From Alcanivorax sp. (GTDB lineage Bacteria > Pseudomonadota > Gammaproteobacteria > Pseudomonadales > Alcanivoracaceae): a stretch of 64,000 nucleotides of DNA. Position numbers and translations under genes: made by a program. This document shows, piece after piece, positions 16,385 through 25,660 of this stretch (positions are counted from its first letter, which is position 1; the number at the start of each line of letters is the position of its first letter). The notes below the pieces were generated by a model. It saw only the letters and a program-made list of their open reading frames with translations. It made no database searches and was not told the DNA's origin. The stretch lies in contig JAIUME010000001.1 of assembly GCA_022565695.1 (NCBI GenBank), positions 682,001 to 746,000 of the forward strand, in the 5' to 3' direction.

Positions 16385-18004
16385 TCAGCGGCGCAGGGCG
16401 GCGAGGAGCAGCAGGGCGCCGGCCGCTGCACCGGCACCGGCCCAGAAACCGGTGATCAGCAGCGGGCTCGCCAGCAGGCCCAGGCCGGCGATGCCGCCGA
16501 GCAGCTTGCGTCGGTGATGGGTCTGCTGTTCTGCCATGCGTGCCGCCAGTTGCTGCTGTTGTTGCGGCAGGCGGCGCAGGTTCTCCAGCGCATCGCGCAG
16601 CATGTCCGGCATCTCCGGCAGGCTGGCGGCCCACTCCGGCGCGCGCGCCTGCAGCTTGCGCAGGGTGGCACTGGGGCCGTAGTTGTCCATCATCCAGGAT
16701 TCCAGCAGCGGTCGGCCGGTGGCCCAGATATCCAGCTGCGGGTAGATGCTGCGGCCCAGCCCCTCGATATGTACCAGCGTCTTCATCAGCAGGATGTACT
16801 GCACCGGCGCCTCGATATGGAAGCCGCGGGCCATGTCGAACAGCTTCATCACCAGCGGTGCGAATTCCAGCTGATCCAGCGGCATGGTGCGGATGGGTTC
16901 GACGATGCTGCGTACAGCACGCTCGAAGCGGTGCCGGTCCACCGGCACCGTGGTCCAGCCGGCGCGAATCACCACATCCACCAGGGTGGTGTAGTCCTCG
17001 CGCATGACCGCCAGCACCATGCGCCCGAGCACATCCAGATCGTCCTTGCTCAGGTGACCGGCGATGGCGCAATCCACGGCCAGATACTGGGGCGAGTCGG
17101 GCTTGTCCGGGTTGACGAAAATGTTGCCCGGGTGCATGTCGGCATGGAAAAAGTTGTAGCGGAAAACCTGGGCGAAGAAGATCTCGACGCCACGCTCCGC
17201 CAGCTGCTTCGGGTCGATGCCGGCAGCGCGGATACGTTCGATATCGTTCACCGGGATGCCATGGATACGGTCCATCACCAGCAGGCGTGCCGTGGTGTAC
17301 TGCATGTGGATCGGCGGGATGAACAGCAACGGGCTGAACAGGAACTGGCGGCGCATCAACTCGCTGTTGTGCGCTTCTGCCGTCAGATCCAGCTCTCCCT
17401 GGATGATACCCGCATAGTCATCCACCACACGGCGTGGCCGGAAGTAACGGGCATCGCGCCACAGGCGCTCCAGCCAGGTGGCGCCGAATCGCATCACCGC
17501 CAGGTCCCGTTCCACGATGCGCTCCAGCCCCGGCCGGCGAATTTTGGCCACCACTTCGGTGCCGTCGAGCAGCGCGGCGCTGTGCACCTGGGCAATGGAG
17601 GCTGAGGCAAGGGGCGTGTCGTCGAAGCGGCTGAACACGGCGTGGATGGGTTGGCCGAGCTCGCGCTCGATGCGCGCCCGGGCCTGCGCCACCGGGAAGG
17701 GCGCTACCTGATCCTGCAGCCGGGCCAGCGCGTCGGTCCACTCCGGCGGCAACAGGTCCCTGCGTGTGGCCAGCAGCTGGCCGAACTTGATGAAGATCGG
17801 ACCGAGTTGGTCCAGCGCACGCTGCAGCCGTTCACCTTCACTCAGGCCGCGGGGGGTGAACCAGCTGGACGGCACGAGATACTGTACAAGCACCGCCAGG
17901 GGGCGCAGCCCATGGGCCGGGAGCAGACTGGCCAGCCGATAGCGGCAGGCGACATGGATCACGAACAGGATACGGCCGAGGGGCAGGGTTCGGAACACAC
18001 TCAT
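16385..18004 (-). CDS. ubiB: Ubiquinone biosynthesis kinase-like protein UbiB
   Basis: A 539-residue atypical kinase of the ABC1/ADCK/UbiB family required for ubiquinone synthesis. Visible: KxGQ-type motif (FIKFGQLLATRRDLLPPEW), the lysine strand EVVAKIRRPGL, catalytic NFFHADMHPGNIFV and the metal Asp in AVDCAIAGHL. The C-terminus has two membrane helices. Its ATG overlaps the ubiJ stop by 4 bp, so ubiE-ubiJ-ubiB are one unit. Confidence 0.97.
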   Translation of the reverse strand: MSVFRTLPLGRILFVIHVACRYRLASLLPAHGLRPLAVLVQYLVPSSWFTPRGLSEGERLQRALDQLGPIFIKFGQLLATRRDLLPPEWTDALARLQDQVAPFPVAQARARIERELGQPIHAVFSRFDDTPLASASIAQVHSAALLDGTEVVAKIRRPGLERIVERDLAVMRFGATWLERLWRDARYFRPRRVVDDYAGIIQGELDLTAEAHNSELMRRQFLFSPLLFIPPIHMQYTTARLLVMDRIHGIPVNDIERIRAAGIDPKQLAERGVEIFFAQVFRYNFFHADMHPGNIFVNPDKPDSPQYLAVDCAIAGHLSKDDLDVLGRMVLAVMREDYTTLVDVVIRAGWTTVPVDRHRFERAVRSIVEPIRTMPLDQLEFAPLVMKLFDMARGFHIEAPVQYILLMKTLVHIEGLGRSIYPQLDIWATGRPLLESWMMDNYGPSATLRKLQARAPEWAASLPEMPDMLRDALENLRRLPQQQQQLAARMAEQQTHHRRKLLGGIAGLGLLASPLLITGFWAGAGAAAGALLLLAALRR

Positions 18005-18651
18005 TGCCGGGGCTCTTGCTGGGCCCGAAGGCGTTGAATGCGGGCTTCCAGGCGCTCGACGGCCATCTGTACCTCAGTGACGTCGTGGCCGAATTCGCGC
18101 AGCTCGGTGCGCGAGGGGAGCAGCCCGCTCTCGCGGGACAGATAATCGCTACCCTGGCGGGCCAGCCGGTCGAGGCCTTCTCTGGCCCAGTGAAACAGAC
18201 GCCGGGCGCCGTAATCGACCTGCTGGGCCAGTTCATTGCCCAGCACTGGCGCGAACAGCGCACCCCAGTCCACGTCCAGATCCCGGGCAATGGCGGTGAG
18301 CGCCTGCAGCAGCTCACGGTCACCGCGCACACTCACCGGGCTGGCAATGACGCCGGGCGCCGATTCCCAGCCCAGAAACTCGGCCGCCAGATCCAGCGGC
18401 CCGCCGCGCAGGGAGACATCAGCCTCTGCTTCACTGCTGTGATAGCACTCGATGCCGTCTTCCACGATCAGCACGAACACTTCCCGGGCGGGCACGCGCA
18501 GGCTGACGGAAATCAGCCTGCCACTGTGCTCGGCCAGCCGCTGCTGGCTGGCCGGGTCGTGGCGCAGTGCGCTGTTGACGCCGCGCTCGATGCTCGCCAG
18601 CAGCAGGGTCTCCAGCAGCCCCGGCGGCTGCGACTGGTGCTCCAGCGTCAT
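18001..18651 (-). CDS. ubiJ: Ubiquinone biosynthesis accessory factor UbiJ
   Basis: A 216-residue protein with an N-terminal SCP2 lipid-binding domain ([20 protein letters not shown] through [15 protein letters not shown]) and a C-terminal helical region that likely forms a coiled coil ([20 protein letters not shown]). UbiJ holds ubiquinone intermediates in the Ubi complex with UbiK. Position between ubiE and ubiB, with 4-bp overlaps on both sides, supports the call. Confidence 0.92.
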   Translation of the reverse strand: MTLEHQSQPPGLLETLLLASIERGVNSALRHDPASQQRLAEHSGRLISVSLRVPAREVFVLIVEDGIECYHSSEAEADVSLRGGPLDLAAEFLGWESAPGVIASPVSVRGDRELLQALTAIARDLDVDWGALFAPVLGNELAQQVDYGARRLFHWAREGLDRLARQGSDYLSRESGLLPSRTELREFGHDVTEVQMAVERLEARIQRLRAQQEPRQ

Positions 18652-19397
18652 AGTTTGAATCCGCGATGCAGGGCGACAATGCCGCCGGTCATGTTGAAGT
18701 AGTCGCAGCGGCTGAAGCCGGCGTCGGTCATCATGGCCTTGAGGGTCTGCTGGTCCGGGTGCATGCGGATGGATTCGGCCAGGTACTGGTAGCTTTCGGC
18801 ATCGTTGGCGACGGCCTTGCCAAGCCGGGGCAGGACGGAAAACGAATAGAAGTCATACAGCTTGGCCAGTGGTTGGTGCACCGGCTTGGAAAACTCCAGC
18901 ACCAGCAGGCGGCCGCCGGGTTTGAGCACCCGCAGCATGGATTTCAGCGCCTTTTCCTTGTCGGTGACATTGCGCAGGCCGAAGGCGATGGTGATGCAGT
19001 TGAAGCTGTTATCCGCGAAGGGCAGGGCCTCGGCGTTGACCTGGGCCACGCGGGTATTGTGAGAACAGCCGGCATCAAACAGGCGGTCACGGCCGACGCC
19101 GAGCATGGCGTCATTGATGTCCGCCAGCACCACCTCACCCTGATCGCCGACGATGCGGGAAAACTTGATGGCCAGATCGCCGGTGCCGCCAGCCAGATCC
19201 AGCACCCGGTGGCCGGGACGCACACCGGCCAGCTCCAGGGTAAAGCGTTTCCAGGCGCGGTGAATGCCCATGGACATGAGATCGTTCATCAGATCGTACT
19301 TGGGCGCGACCGAGCGAAACACGCCGGCAACACGGCTGGCCTTTTCCTGCCAGGGCACTTCCTGGTAGCCGAAGTGGGTGCTTTTGTCGTCCGCCAT
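18648..19397 (-). CDS. ubiE: Ubiquinone/menaquinone C-methyltransferase UbiE
   Basis: A 249-residue SAM-dependent methyltransferase acting on demethylmenaquinol and 2-polyprenyl-6-methoxy-benzoquinol. Family signatures: [19 protein letters not shown], the SAM loop [12 protein letters not shown], and the C-terminal [18 protein letters not shown] type ending ([12 protein letters not shown]). First gene of the ubiEJB operon on the minus strand. Confidence 0.97.
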   Translation of the reverse strand: MADDKSTHFGYQEVPWQEKASRVAGVFRSVAPKYDLMNDLMSMGIHRAWKRFTLELAGVRPGHRVLDLAGGTGDLAIKFSRIVGDQGEVVLADINDAMLGVGRDRLFDAGCSHNTRVAQVNAEALPFADNSFNCITIAFGLRNVTDKEKALKSMLRVLKPGGRLLVLEFSKPVHQPLAKLYDFYSFSVLPRLGKAVANDAESYQYLAESIRMHPDQQTLKAMMTDAGFSRCDYFNMTGGIVALHRGFKL

Positions 19398-19440
19398 AAT
19401 CGTGGTGCTCCGCTGATGCTGATGTCCGCTCTACTGTCAG

Positions 19441-19472
19441 GTGCTCGTATGCTGTGGTGCTCGTGTGCTGTG
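19441..19472. repeat. 16-bp tandem duplication upstream of ubiE
   Basis: GTGCTCGTATGCTGTG (19441-19456) is followed directly by GTGCTCGTGTGCTGTG (19457-19472), 15 of 16 bases identical. It lies in the gap between ubiE and the gene at 19505. Confidence 0.9.
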
Positions 19473-19504
19473 AAAGTACTGCTATCGATCTGCCGGGGAG
19501 GACA

Positions 19505-20206
19505 TTACCCGAAAGGTGCCGGGTGGCCCGCCAGCAGACGGCGCATGATCTCGCGCTCCCGGGTTGCCAGCGTGGTCAGTAGCGCATCCACACTGGGCAA
19601 CGGGCGCATGGCGCCAAAGCCCCGGTCGAGGAAATCATACAGGCTGCTGAAGCCGGCTGCATGGGCGGGGCGCCGCACCAGGCGGAAAGTGGTCTGAATC
19701 ATACGGCTGCGCACATAGCGGTCAATGTGATGCCCGAGCTCGGACACCAGTTGCAGCTGCCGTTCGCGGGCGGCTTCCTGTTGCTGGTTGCGGTAGGCGA
19801 GGGCATAGAGATCGGCGGTCAGCGTGTCGTGGGGGTGGTCCAGCTCGCTACCCAGCAGATCGGTCATCTGCTCATCCAGCTCCTGGGTGATGATGGCCGC
19901 TTCCAGCGCGCTGGCGGAGGTGGCCATGACCCGGTCGGGCAGCAGTTTCAGTGCTTTGGGGAGGGCGCGGCGGACTTCCTTCGCCACGGGGCGCAGGTCA
20001 CGGCCGCCATAGACCTCGGAAAACAGGAATTCCATCCCGGCCTCGGCGCCCGGTTGCGTTAGCAGGTCCTGATGGCTGGTTCGCAGGCGCGCGGTCTGCC
20101 AGCGCTGCAAACGGCCCAGGCGTGCCGCAAAGCGCGCATCGTCACCGTGCTGGCGCAGCGCAAAGAAGCGCTCCAGCGCCGTCTGTAGTCGTTCTCCTGC
20201 GGTCAT
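19505..20206 (-). CDS. Helical protein of unknown function upstream of ubiE (FFLEE-type)
   Basis: About 233 residues from the ATG at 20206; in-frame ATGs at 20227 and 20251 are possible, and no start has a strong ribosome site. The protein is mostly helical and charged. It contains MEFLFSEVYGGRDLRP near residue 58, which resembles the FFLEE(L)Y motif of a conserved gammaproteobacterial family often located near ubiE. No signal peptide or membrane helix is seen. It is co-oriented with ubiE, 107 bp upstream. Function unknown. Confidence 0.7.
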   Translation of the reverse strand: MTAGERLQTALERFFALRQHGDDARFAARLGRLQRWQTARLRTSHQDLLTQPGAEAGMEFLFSEVYGGRDLRPVAKEVRRALPKALKLLPDRVMATSASALEAAIITQELDEQMTDLLGSELDHPHDTLTADLYALAYRNQQQEAARERQLQLVSELGHHIDRYVRSRMIQTTFRLVRRPAHAAGFSSLYDFLDRGFGAMRPLPSVDALLTTLATREREIMRRLLAGHPAPFG

Positions 20207-20333
20207 ACCGCCGTCCCGTGCAGCCATTGAAAAGCAAAGCGCGGCAATCATAGCACTGGATGGCCCCCTGGTCGGTATGCCAGAGGGCCTCTGTTATAGT
20301 GCTGCCGCACCGGATGTCGGGATAGAGGTGGAT

Positions 20334-21155
20334 ATGCAAAGCTGGCAATGGGGGCCGCTCGTGGTGCCCTTCACCCTGCTGCCATGGCTGGCGGGGCTGT
20401 TGGTGGCCTGGGGCGTGGCGCGGTGGCGTTGCAAGCGCGCGGGTGAGCATGGGGCAACGGATGTCGAAAGCACCCTGTTCATGGCCGTGCTGGCCGGCAT
20501 CCTTGCCGGCCGGGCCGGGTTCGTGCTGCGCCAGCTCGAGGCGTTCGACGGCAATCTGTTGTCGATGCTGGACATTCGTGATGGCGGTCTCTGGTGGCCT
20601 GCGGCGCTGGTGGGCGGCATTGCCGTATTGCTGCTGGTGCCCGGGTTACGCCGTCGCGCCGTGCGCCATGATCGCGCCTGGGTTGCCGCCACCGGCCTGG
20701 GCGTTGCGCTGTCCGTGATGGCGGGGTTGGCGATGCAGGCGCCTGAGCGACCGATGCTGCCGGCGGTCACGCTGGAGCGCCTGTCGGGGCAGCCTGCACC
20801 GCTGTCCGTTTCCGCGCCCACCGTGATCAACGTCTGGGCCACCTGGTGTCCGCATTGCCACCGCAGCATGCCCGCGTTTATCGCCTTTCAGGCAGCGCAC
20901 CCGGAGGTGCGGCTGGTCATGGTCAACCAGGGCGAATCTGCCGCCCAGGTGCGTGGCTACATGACGCGCCATGGGCTCAGCTTCGATCAGTTGCTGCTCG
21001 ATCCCGAGGCGCGTCTGTCGCAAGCACTCAACAGTCGCGGCGTCCCCCTGACGCTGGTTGTTAGCGCAGAGGGCGAGATTGTCGCTGCACACACAGGCGG
21101 TATATCTCTGGCGCGCCTGCGTGAGTTATTGCGCGCGTTGCCCGATACCCGCTGA
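20334..21155 (+). CDS. Lgt-like membrane domain fused to a TlpA-type thioredoxin
   Basis: About 273 residues. The ATG at 20334 has a GAGGTG site; the upstream frame (from 20277) has none. The N-terminal ~130 residues form about four membrane helices and resemble prolipoprotein diacylglyceryl transferase (AGILAGRAGFVL, then DGGLWWPAALVGG), but without a recognisable Lgt signature. The C-terminal ~140 residues are a periplasmic thioredoxin of the TlpA/ResA type with the redox site WATWCPHC and cis-Pro loop RGVPLTLVV. Likely a membrane-anchored thiol-disulfide reductase. It converges with hslU. Confidence 0.82.
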   Translation: MQSWQWGPLVVPFTLLPWLAGLLVAWGVARWRCKRAGEHGATDVESTLFMAVLAGILAGRAGFVLRQLEAFDGNLLSMLDIRDGGLWWPAALVGGIAVLLLVPGLRRRAVRHDRAWVAATGLGVALSVMAGLAMQAPERPMLPAVTLERLSGQPAPLSVSAPTVINVWATWCPHCHRSMPAFIAFQAAHPEVRLVMVNQGESAAQVRGYMTRHGLSFDQLLLDPEARLSQALNSRGVPLTLVVSAEGEIVAAHTGGISLARLRELLRALPDTR

Positions 21156-21159
21156 GCTT

Positions 21160-21203
21160 CGACAACAGCCGCTACAAACAGTCGCGACAAGCAGCCGCTA
21201 CAA
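21160..21203. repeat. Direct repeat between the thioredoxin gene and hslU (period about 25)
   Basis: CGACAACAGCCGCTACAA (21160-21177) recurs as CGACAAGCAGCCGCTACAA (21185-21203), with one inserted base. The second copy enters the end of hslU. Confidence 0.7.
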
Positions 21204-22526
21204 TATATAGCGGCTCAGATCGTCGTCGCCCGCCAGTTCGCCGAGATAGCGATCCACGGCCTCGGCATCAATCACCAGCGGCTTGTCGTGGTACTGGGTG
21301 GCCAGGTCGTCGGCGTCATAGCTGATTTCTTCCAGCAGTTTTTCCAGCACAGTGTGCAGTCGCCGCGCGCCGATATTCTCGACCCGTTCGTTGACCTGCC
21401 AGGCCACTTCCGCAATCCGGTGAATGCACTCCGGCGTGAACTCGATCTTCAGCCCTTCGGTGGCCAGCAGCGCCCGGTATTGTTCGGTCAGTGAGGCATT
21501 CGGCTCGGTGAGAATGCACTCGAAATCCCGCACGGTCAGTGCGCTCAGTTCGACGCGAATCGGCAGGCGGCCTTGCAACTCCGGAATCAGATCCGACGGC
21601 TTGCTGAGATGGAAGGCGCCGGAGGCGATAAACAGAATGTGGTCGGTGCGGACCATGCCGTACTTGGTGCTCACGGTGCTGCCTTCGATCAGTGGCAACA
21701 GGTCTCGCTGCACACCTTCGCGGCTGACATCGGTGCCGCCGGTGTCACCGCGGCGGGCGACCTTGTCGATTTCATCCAGAAACACGATGCCGTTGTTTTC
21801 CACCAGATCGACAGCCTGTGCCTTGAGCTCTTCTTCATTAATCAGGCGTGCTGCTTCTTCATCGCGTATCAGGCGGCGCGCCTCACTGACTTTCAGTTTG
21901 CGTGTCTTGCGCTTGCTGCCACCCATGCGTGAAAACATCTGCTGCAGCTGGCTGGTCATTTCTTCCATGCCAGGGGGCGCCATGATTTCCACACCCATGG
22001 GTTGGGCGGACACTTCAATCTCGATTTCGCGGTCATCCAGCTCGCCTTCGCGCAGTTTTTTGCGGAACAGCTGGCGTGTGGTGTTATCCGTGGGTTGGTC
22101 ACTGCCACGTGCCGGGGGCAGCAGCGCATCCAGCAGCCGGTCTTCGGCGGCATCTTCTGCCTTACCCTGTTGGCGCTGGATCGCTTTTTCGCGCAACAGT
22201 TTGATGGCCATTTCCATCAGGTCACGGATGATGGATTCCACATCGCGGCCGACATAGCCCACCTCGGTAAATTTGGTGGCTTCGATCTTGATGAAGGGCG
22301 CGTCGGCGATGCGTGCCAGGCGCCGGGCGATTTCGGTCTTACCGACGCCGGTCGGGCCTATCATCAGAATATTTTTCGGCGCCACTTCATTGCGCAGTTC
22401 CAGCGGCAATTGCATGCGCCGCCAGCGGTTGCGCAGCGCCAGGGCGACGGCGCGCTTGGCCGGGTCCTGGCCAACGATATGGCGATTGAGTTCGCTTACG
22501 ATTTCACGGGGAGTCAATGCAGACAT
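21198..22526 (-). CDS. hslU: ATP-dependent protease ATPase subunit HslU
   Basis: A 442-residue AAA+ unfoldase of the HslUV protease. N-terminus [20 protein letters not shown], Walker [14 protein letters not shown], Walker [14 protein letters not shown], the I-domain insertion between them, and C-terminal DLSRYIL, the tail that docks into HslV. It follows hslV after only 6 bp. Heat-shock control is likely from the promoter before hslV. Confidence 0.98.
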   Translation of the reverse strand: MSALTPREIVSELNRHIVGQDPAKRAVALALRNRWRRMQLPLELRNEVAPKNILMIGPTGVGKTEIARRLARIADAPFIKIEATKFTEVGYVGRDVESIIRDLMEMAIKLLREKAIQRQQGKAEDAAEDRLLDALLPPARGSDQPTDNTTRQLFRKKLREGELDDREIEIEVSAQPMGVEIMAPPGMEEMTSQLQQMFSRMGGSKRKTRKLKVSEARRLIRDEEAARLINEEELKAQAVDLVENNGIVFLDEIDKVARRGDTGGTDVSREGVQRDLLPLIEGSTVSTKYGMVRTDHILFIASGAFHLSKPSDLIPELQGRLPIRVELSALTVRDFECILTEPNASLTEQYRALLATEGLKIEFTPECIHRIAEVAWQVNERVENIGARRLHTVLEKLLEEISYDADDLATQYHDKPLVIDAEAVDRYLGELAGDDDLSRYIL

Positions 22527-22532
22527 GATGGT

Positions 22533-23072
22533 TTACCAGGATAATTCTTCGAAGGTGTGATTGTGGTTGGTGTAGATGCAGATATCACCGGCGATGGTGA
22601 GGCTTCTGGCCACAATCTCTCGGGCGGAGAGGTCGGTATTCTCCAGCAGGGCGGTGGCGGCGGACTGGGCGAACGGGCCGCCGGAACCGATCGCAATCAG
22701 GTCGTTTTCCGGTTCGATGACATCACCGTTGCCGGTGATGATCAGGGAGTTGTCCTTGTCGGCGACGGCCAGCAGGGCCTCCAGGCGCCGCAGGGCGCGA
22801 TCGGTGCGCCAGTCTTTTGCCAGCTCGACGGCGGCGCGCACCAGTTGGCCCTGATGTTTGTCCAGTTGCGCTTCGAAACGTTCAAACAGGGTGAAGGCGT
22901 CGGCGGTGCCACCGGCAAATCCGGCGATGACCTTGTTGTGGTGCAGCCGACGCACCTTGCGGGCGTTGCCCTTCATGACGGTGTTGCCCAGGCTCACCTG
23001 GCCGTCACCGCCGATCACGACGTTATTGCCGCGGCGGACAGAAACTATGGTAGTGCCACGATACTGTTCCAT
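22533..23072 (-). CDS. hslV: ATP-dependent protease proteolytic subunit HslV
   Basis: A 179-residue threonine protease related to proteasome beta subunits. The catalytic Thr is expected at T7 in [15 protein letters not shown] after removal of a short propeptide; [10 protein letters not shown] and the Lys in [10 protein letters not shown] follow as usual. Good ribosome site (AGGAG). It forms the HslUV complex with the next gene. A sigma-32 type promoter lies about 35-63 bp upstream. Confidence 0.98.
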   Translation of the reverse strand: MEQYRGTTIVSVRRGNNVVIGGDGQVSLGNTVMKGNARKVRRLHHNKVIAGFAGGTADAFTLFERFEAQLDKHQGQLVRAAVELAKDWRTDRALRRLEALLAVADKDNSLIITGNGDVIEPENDLIAIGSGGPFAQSAATALLENTDLSAREIVARSLTIAGDICIYTNHNHTFEELSW

Positions 23073-23106
23073 GCAGGAAAGCTCCTTGCTGTAAGGCTTG
23101 TCGCAG

Positions 23107-23135
23107 ATATGGGGGAGGTTGGCGGGAAACTCAAG
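23107..23135 (-). promoter_or_regulatory. Heat-shock (sigma-32) promoter of hslVU
   Basis: On the minus strand: CTTGAG (23135-23130), then a 14-bp spacer measured after CTTGAGT, then CCCCATAT (23114-23107). This closely matches the sigma-32 consensus CTTGAAA / CCCCATNT. The start would fall near 23100, about 28 nt before the hslV ATG. hslVU is a known heat-shock operon in E. coli. Confidence 0.87.
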
Positions 23136-23152
23136 ACCGGAGCAGGGAAAGC

Positions 23153-23181
23153 GGCCTGGCAGAACGGACGTTTGCCAGGCC
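23153..23181 (-). terminator. Hairpin between the SPOR gene and the hslVU promoter
   Basis: GGCCTGGCA (23153-23161) pairs with TGCCAGGCC (23173-23181), 11-nt loop. It lies just past the SPOR gene stop and before the heat-shock promoter, so it may end the argS-SPOR transcript. The following T run is poor, so termination is uncertain. Confidence 0.45.
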
Positions 23182-23188
23182 AGATCGT

Positions 23189-23821
23189 TCAGGCATCCGG
23201 GTCGCGGACGCGAATTGCCAGTGTTTCGATGCCGGCGCTGACCAGCTGATCCTGGACGCGGTGCATGGCATTGGCGTTGGTGAAGGGCCCGATCATGACC
23301 CGGTGCCAGGTGTCGCCGGAATCCAGGCTCACGGGCTGCACGCGGGCGTCCATGCCTTGCAGGATCAACTCGGCGCGCCGCCGATCAGCATCTTCACTGC
23401 GGCGGAAGCTGCCGGCCTGCAGCAGAAAGTGTTCGCTATGGCGGTGCGCGACCGGGGCGTCGTCGGTGGCGCGCTCCTGGTCCGGCGGCGGTGTGCGGGA
23501 AGGGCGCTCCGGCCGAGGCGTGTCATCCTCGCCTTTGGGCATGATGACCTCCATCTGCGGCAGCACCGCATAGAAGTCGAAGCGCGGCCCCCGTGATTCC
23601 TCGGCGGGCTTGCTGTCCGGTTTACTGCCCGGCTTACTGTCCGTGGCCGCCATTGCCGGGCGGCTTTCCCGGTCCAGCTGCAGCTGGCCCAGATGAAACA
23701 GAAAGGCAATGAACAGGCCGGCGACAACGCCGGTGAACAACCATACCCAGCCCGGAACAAGACGTTCCCTGCCGGCGGATTTGCTGGCGCCCCGGCGGGG
23801 CGCGGCGGGTTTGCGAGCCAT
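23189..23821 (-). CDS. SPOR-domain membrane protein (FtsN-like)
   Basis: 210 residues: a short basic cytoplasmic N-terminus, one membrane helix ([20 protein letters not shown]), a Ser/Pro/Lys-rich periplasmic linker, and a C-terminal SPOR domain ([20 protein letters not shown] to the end) that binds denuded glycan strands at the septum. The topology is that of FtsN, and FtsN-like genes commonly lie between argS/priA and hslVU in gammaproteobacteria. I do not assign ftsN because the N-terminal FtsA-binding and essential helix regions cannot be verified by eye. The start overlaps the argS stop (TAATG). Confidence 0.88.
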   Translation of the reverse strand: MARKPAAPRRGASKSAGRERLVPGWVWLFTGVVAGLFIAFLFHLGQLQLDRESRPAMAATDSKPGSKPDSKPAEESRGPRFDFYAVLPQMEVIMPKGEDDTPRPERPSRTPPPDQERATDDAPVAHRHSEHFLLQAGSFRRSEDADRRRAELILQGMDARVQPVSLDSGDTWHRVMIGPFTNANAMHRVQDQLVSAGIETLAIRVRDPDA

Positions 23822-25566
23822 TACATACGTTCCAGTGTCGTGATGCCGAGCAGGGCCAGGCCCTGACGCAGTGTGCGGGCGGTGAGCCAGGCCAGTTGCA
23901 GGCGGCTGTCGCGCAGCGCGTCACTGTCGGCGGCGAGAATCGGGCAGTGCTCATAGAAACCGGAGAACTGTCCAGCCAGGTCGTAAAGATAGGTGCACAG
24001 CAGGTGCGGCTGGCCTTTGTCGGCCACGGATTGCAGCACTTCACCGAATTGCAGCAGGCTGTTGGCCAGGGCCTGCTCCCGCTCGTCGTCGGTGGTGATC
24101 GGTGCGGTGAGGCTTTCCGGTGCCACGCCTGCCTTGCGGAAGATGCTGGCCACGCGGGTGTAGGCATACAGCAGGTAAGGCGCCGTATTGCCGTCGAAGC
24201 TCAGCATCTGTTCGAAGTTGAAGATGTAGTCGCTGGTGCGGTGTTTGCTCAGATCCGCGTACTTCACCGCACTGATGCCGACGGTGCTGGCGATCTGCAT
24301 CAGGTCGTCCTGATCCAGCGCCGGGTTCTTGCTGCTGACCAGGGCCAGCGCGCGGTCTTCGGCTTCGCTGAGCAGGTCCACCAGTTTGACCGTGCCACCG
24401 GCGCGGGTCTTGAACGGCTTGCCGTCAGGGCCATTCATGGTGCCGAAGCCCATGTGTTCCAGAACGGTATCTTCGCGGACGAAACCGGCCAGCCTGGCGA
24501 CCTGGAAGACCTGCTGGAAGTGCAGCGCCTGACGCTGGTCGACGAAGTACAGGATGCGGTCGGCGCCCAGGGTTTGTGCGCGGTAACGCAGGGCCGCCAG
24601 ATCACTGGTGGCGTAGAGATAGCCGCCATCGGCCTTCTGCACGATGACCGGCAGTGGCTGGCCGTCGCGGGTGGTGAACTCGTCCAGGAAAATGCAGCGG
24701 GCGCCGTCGCTTTCCACCAGCAGACCGGCTTTCTCCAGGTCGGCCACAATGACCGGCAGCTCCGGGTTGTAAGCGCTTTCACCGCGCACATCCTGTGGTG
24801 TCAGGCTGACGCCGAGGCGTTCGTACACTTCGAAGCAGTGGCTCAGGGACACCTGGTTGAAGTCGTGCCACAGTTTCAGGCAGTGGGCGTCGCCGGACTG
24901 CAGCATCACGACCAGTGAGCGGGCGCGGTTGGCGAACTCCGGGCTTTCATCAAAACGCTGCTTGGCTGCGCGATAGAAATTTTCCAGGTCCGACAGTTCA
25001 GAAGACAGTTCTGCCTGGTCCTGCTGTTCTTCAAGATAGGCCAGCAGCATGCCGAACTGGGTGCCCCAGTCGCCCACATGGTTCTGGCGCACCACGGTGT
25101 GGCCGAGGAACTCCAGGGTGCGGGTCACCGCATCGCCGATGATGGTGGAGCGCAGGTGGCCGACGTGCATCTCTTTGGCCAGGTTCGGCGAGGAATAGTC
25201 TGCCACCACCGTCTGCGGGACCGTTGCCGGGGCAATGCCGAGGCGGTCATCCGCCAGAGCGGCCTTGAGCTTGTCCTGCAGGTAATCCCCGGCCTGGAAG
25301 AAGTTGATGAAGCCCGGGCCGGCAATTTCGGCTTTGCTGATCAACGGGCTCTCCGGCAGCGCGGCCAGCAGGGCCTCGGCCACGTCACGGGGCTTGCGCC
25401 CGGCCGGCTTGGCCAGCATCAGCGCCACATTGGTGGCGAAATCGCCATGCTGCTTGTCGCGGGTGCGCTCGACCTGCACCGGCGGCCGCGGTTGATCAGG
25501 CAAGTCGCCGCGGCTGCGCAGCGTATCGAGGGCCGTTTCGACCAGTGAGATGATCTGTTCTTTCAT
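23821..25566 (-). CDS. argS: Arginyl-tRNA synthetase
   Basis: A 581-residue class I aminoacyl-tRNA synthetase. The ATG at 25566 gives the normal start [16 protein letters not shown]; the frame runs on upstream without family similarity. Visible: N-terminal Add1 domain, the HIGH-type motif in [18 protein letters not shown], the later [16 protein letters not shown] region of the catalytic core and the C-terminal DALR anticodon-binding domain ending [13 protein letters not shown]. Upstream lies priA on the same strand. Confidence 0.97.
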   Translation of the reverse strand: MKEQIISLVETALDTLRSRGDLPDQPRPPVQVERTRDKQHGDFATNVALMLAKPAGRKPRDVAEALLAALPESPLISKAEIAGPGFINFFQAGDYLQDKLKAALADDRLGIAPATVPQTVVADYSSPNLAKEMHVGHLRSTIIGDAVTRTLEFLGHTVVRQNHVGDWGTQFGMLLAYLEEQQDQAELSSELSDLENFYRAAKQRFDESPEFANRARSLVVMLQSGDAHCLKLWHDFNQVSLSHCFEVYERLGVSLTPQDVRGESAYNPELPVIVADLEKAGLLVESDGARCIFLDEFTTRDGQPLPVIVQKADGGYLYATSDLAALRYRAQTLGADRILYFVDQRQALHFQQVFQVARLAGFVREDTVLEHMGFGTMNGPDGKPFKTRAGGTVKLVDLLSEAEDRALALVSSKNPALDQDDLMQIASTVGISAVKYADLSKHRTSDYIFNFEQMLSFDGNTAPYLLYAYTRVASIFRKAGVAPESLTAPITTDDEREQALANSLLQFGEVLQSVADKGQPHLLCTYLYDLAGQFSGFYEHCPILAADSDALRDSRLQLAWLTARTLRQGLALLGITTLERM

Positions 25567-25660
25567 GATGCTCGGATGTGGCGAATTCGGGAGCGTGATT
25601 GTAAGGCAAATGGCAGGCGATTGCGCTGTTCGACCGGTTATCGCCGGGGGCGGACCGGGG

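Noticed and set aside
21193..21215. Hairpin AGCCGCTA / TAGCGGCT as terminator between the thioredoxin gene and hslU
   Set aside because: No T run on either strand, and it overlaps the last hslU codons; left as an uncertain structure.
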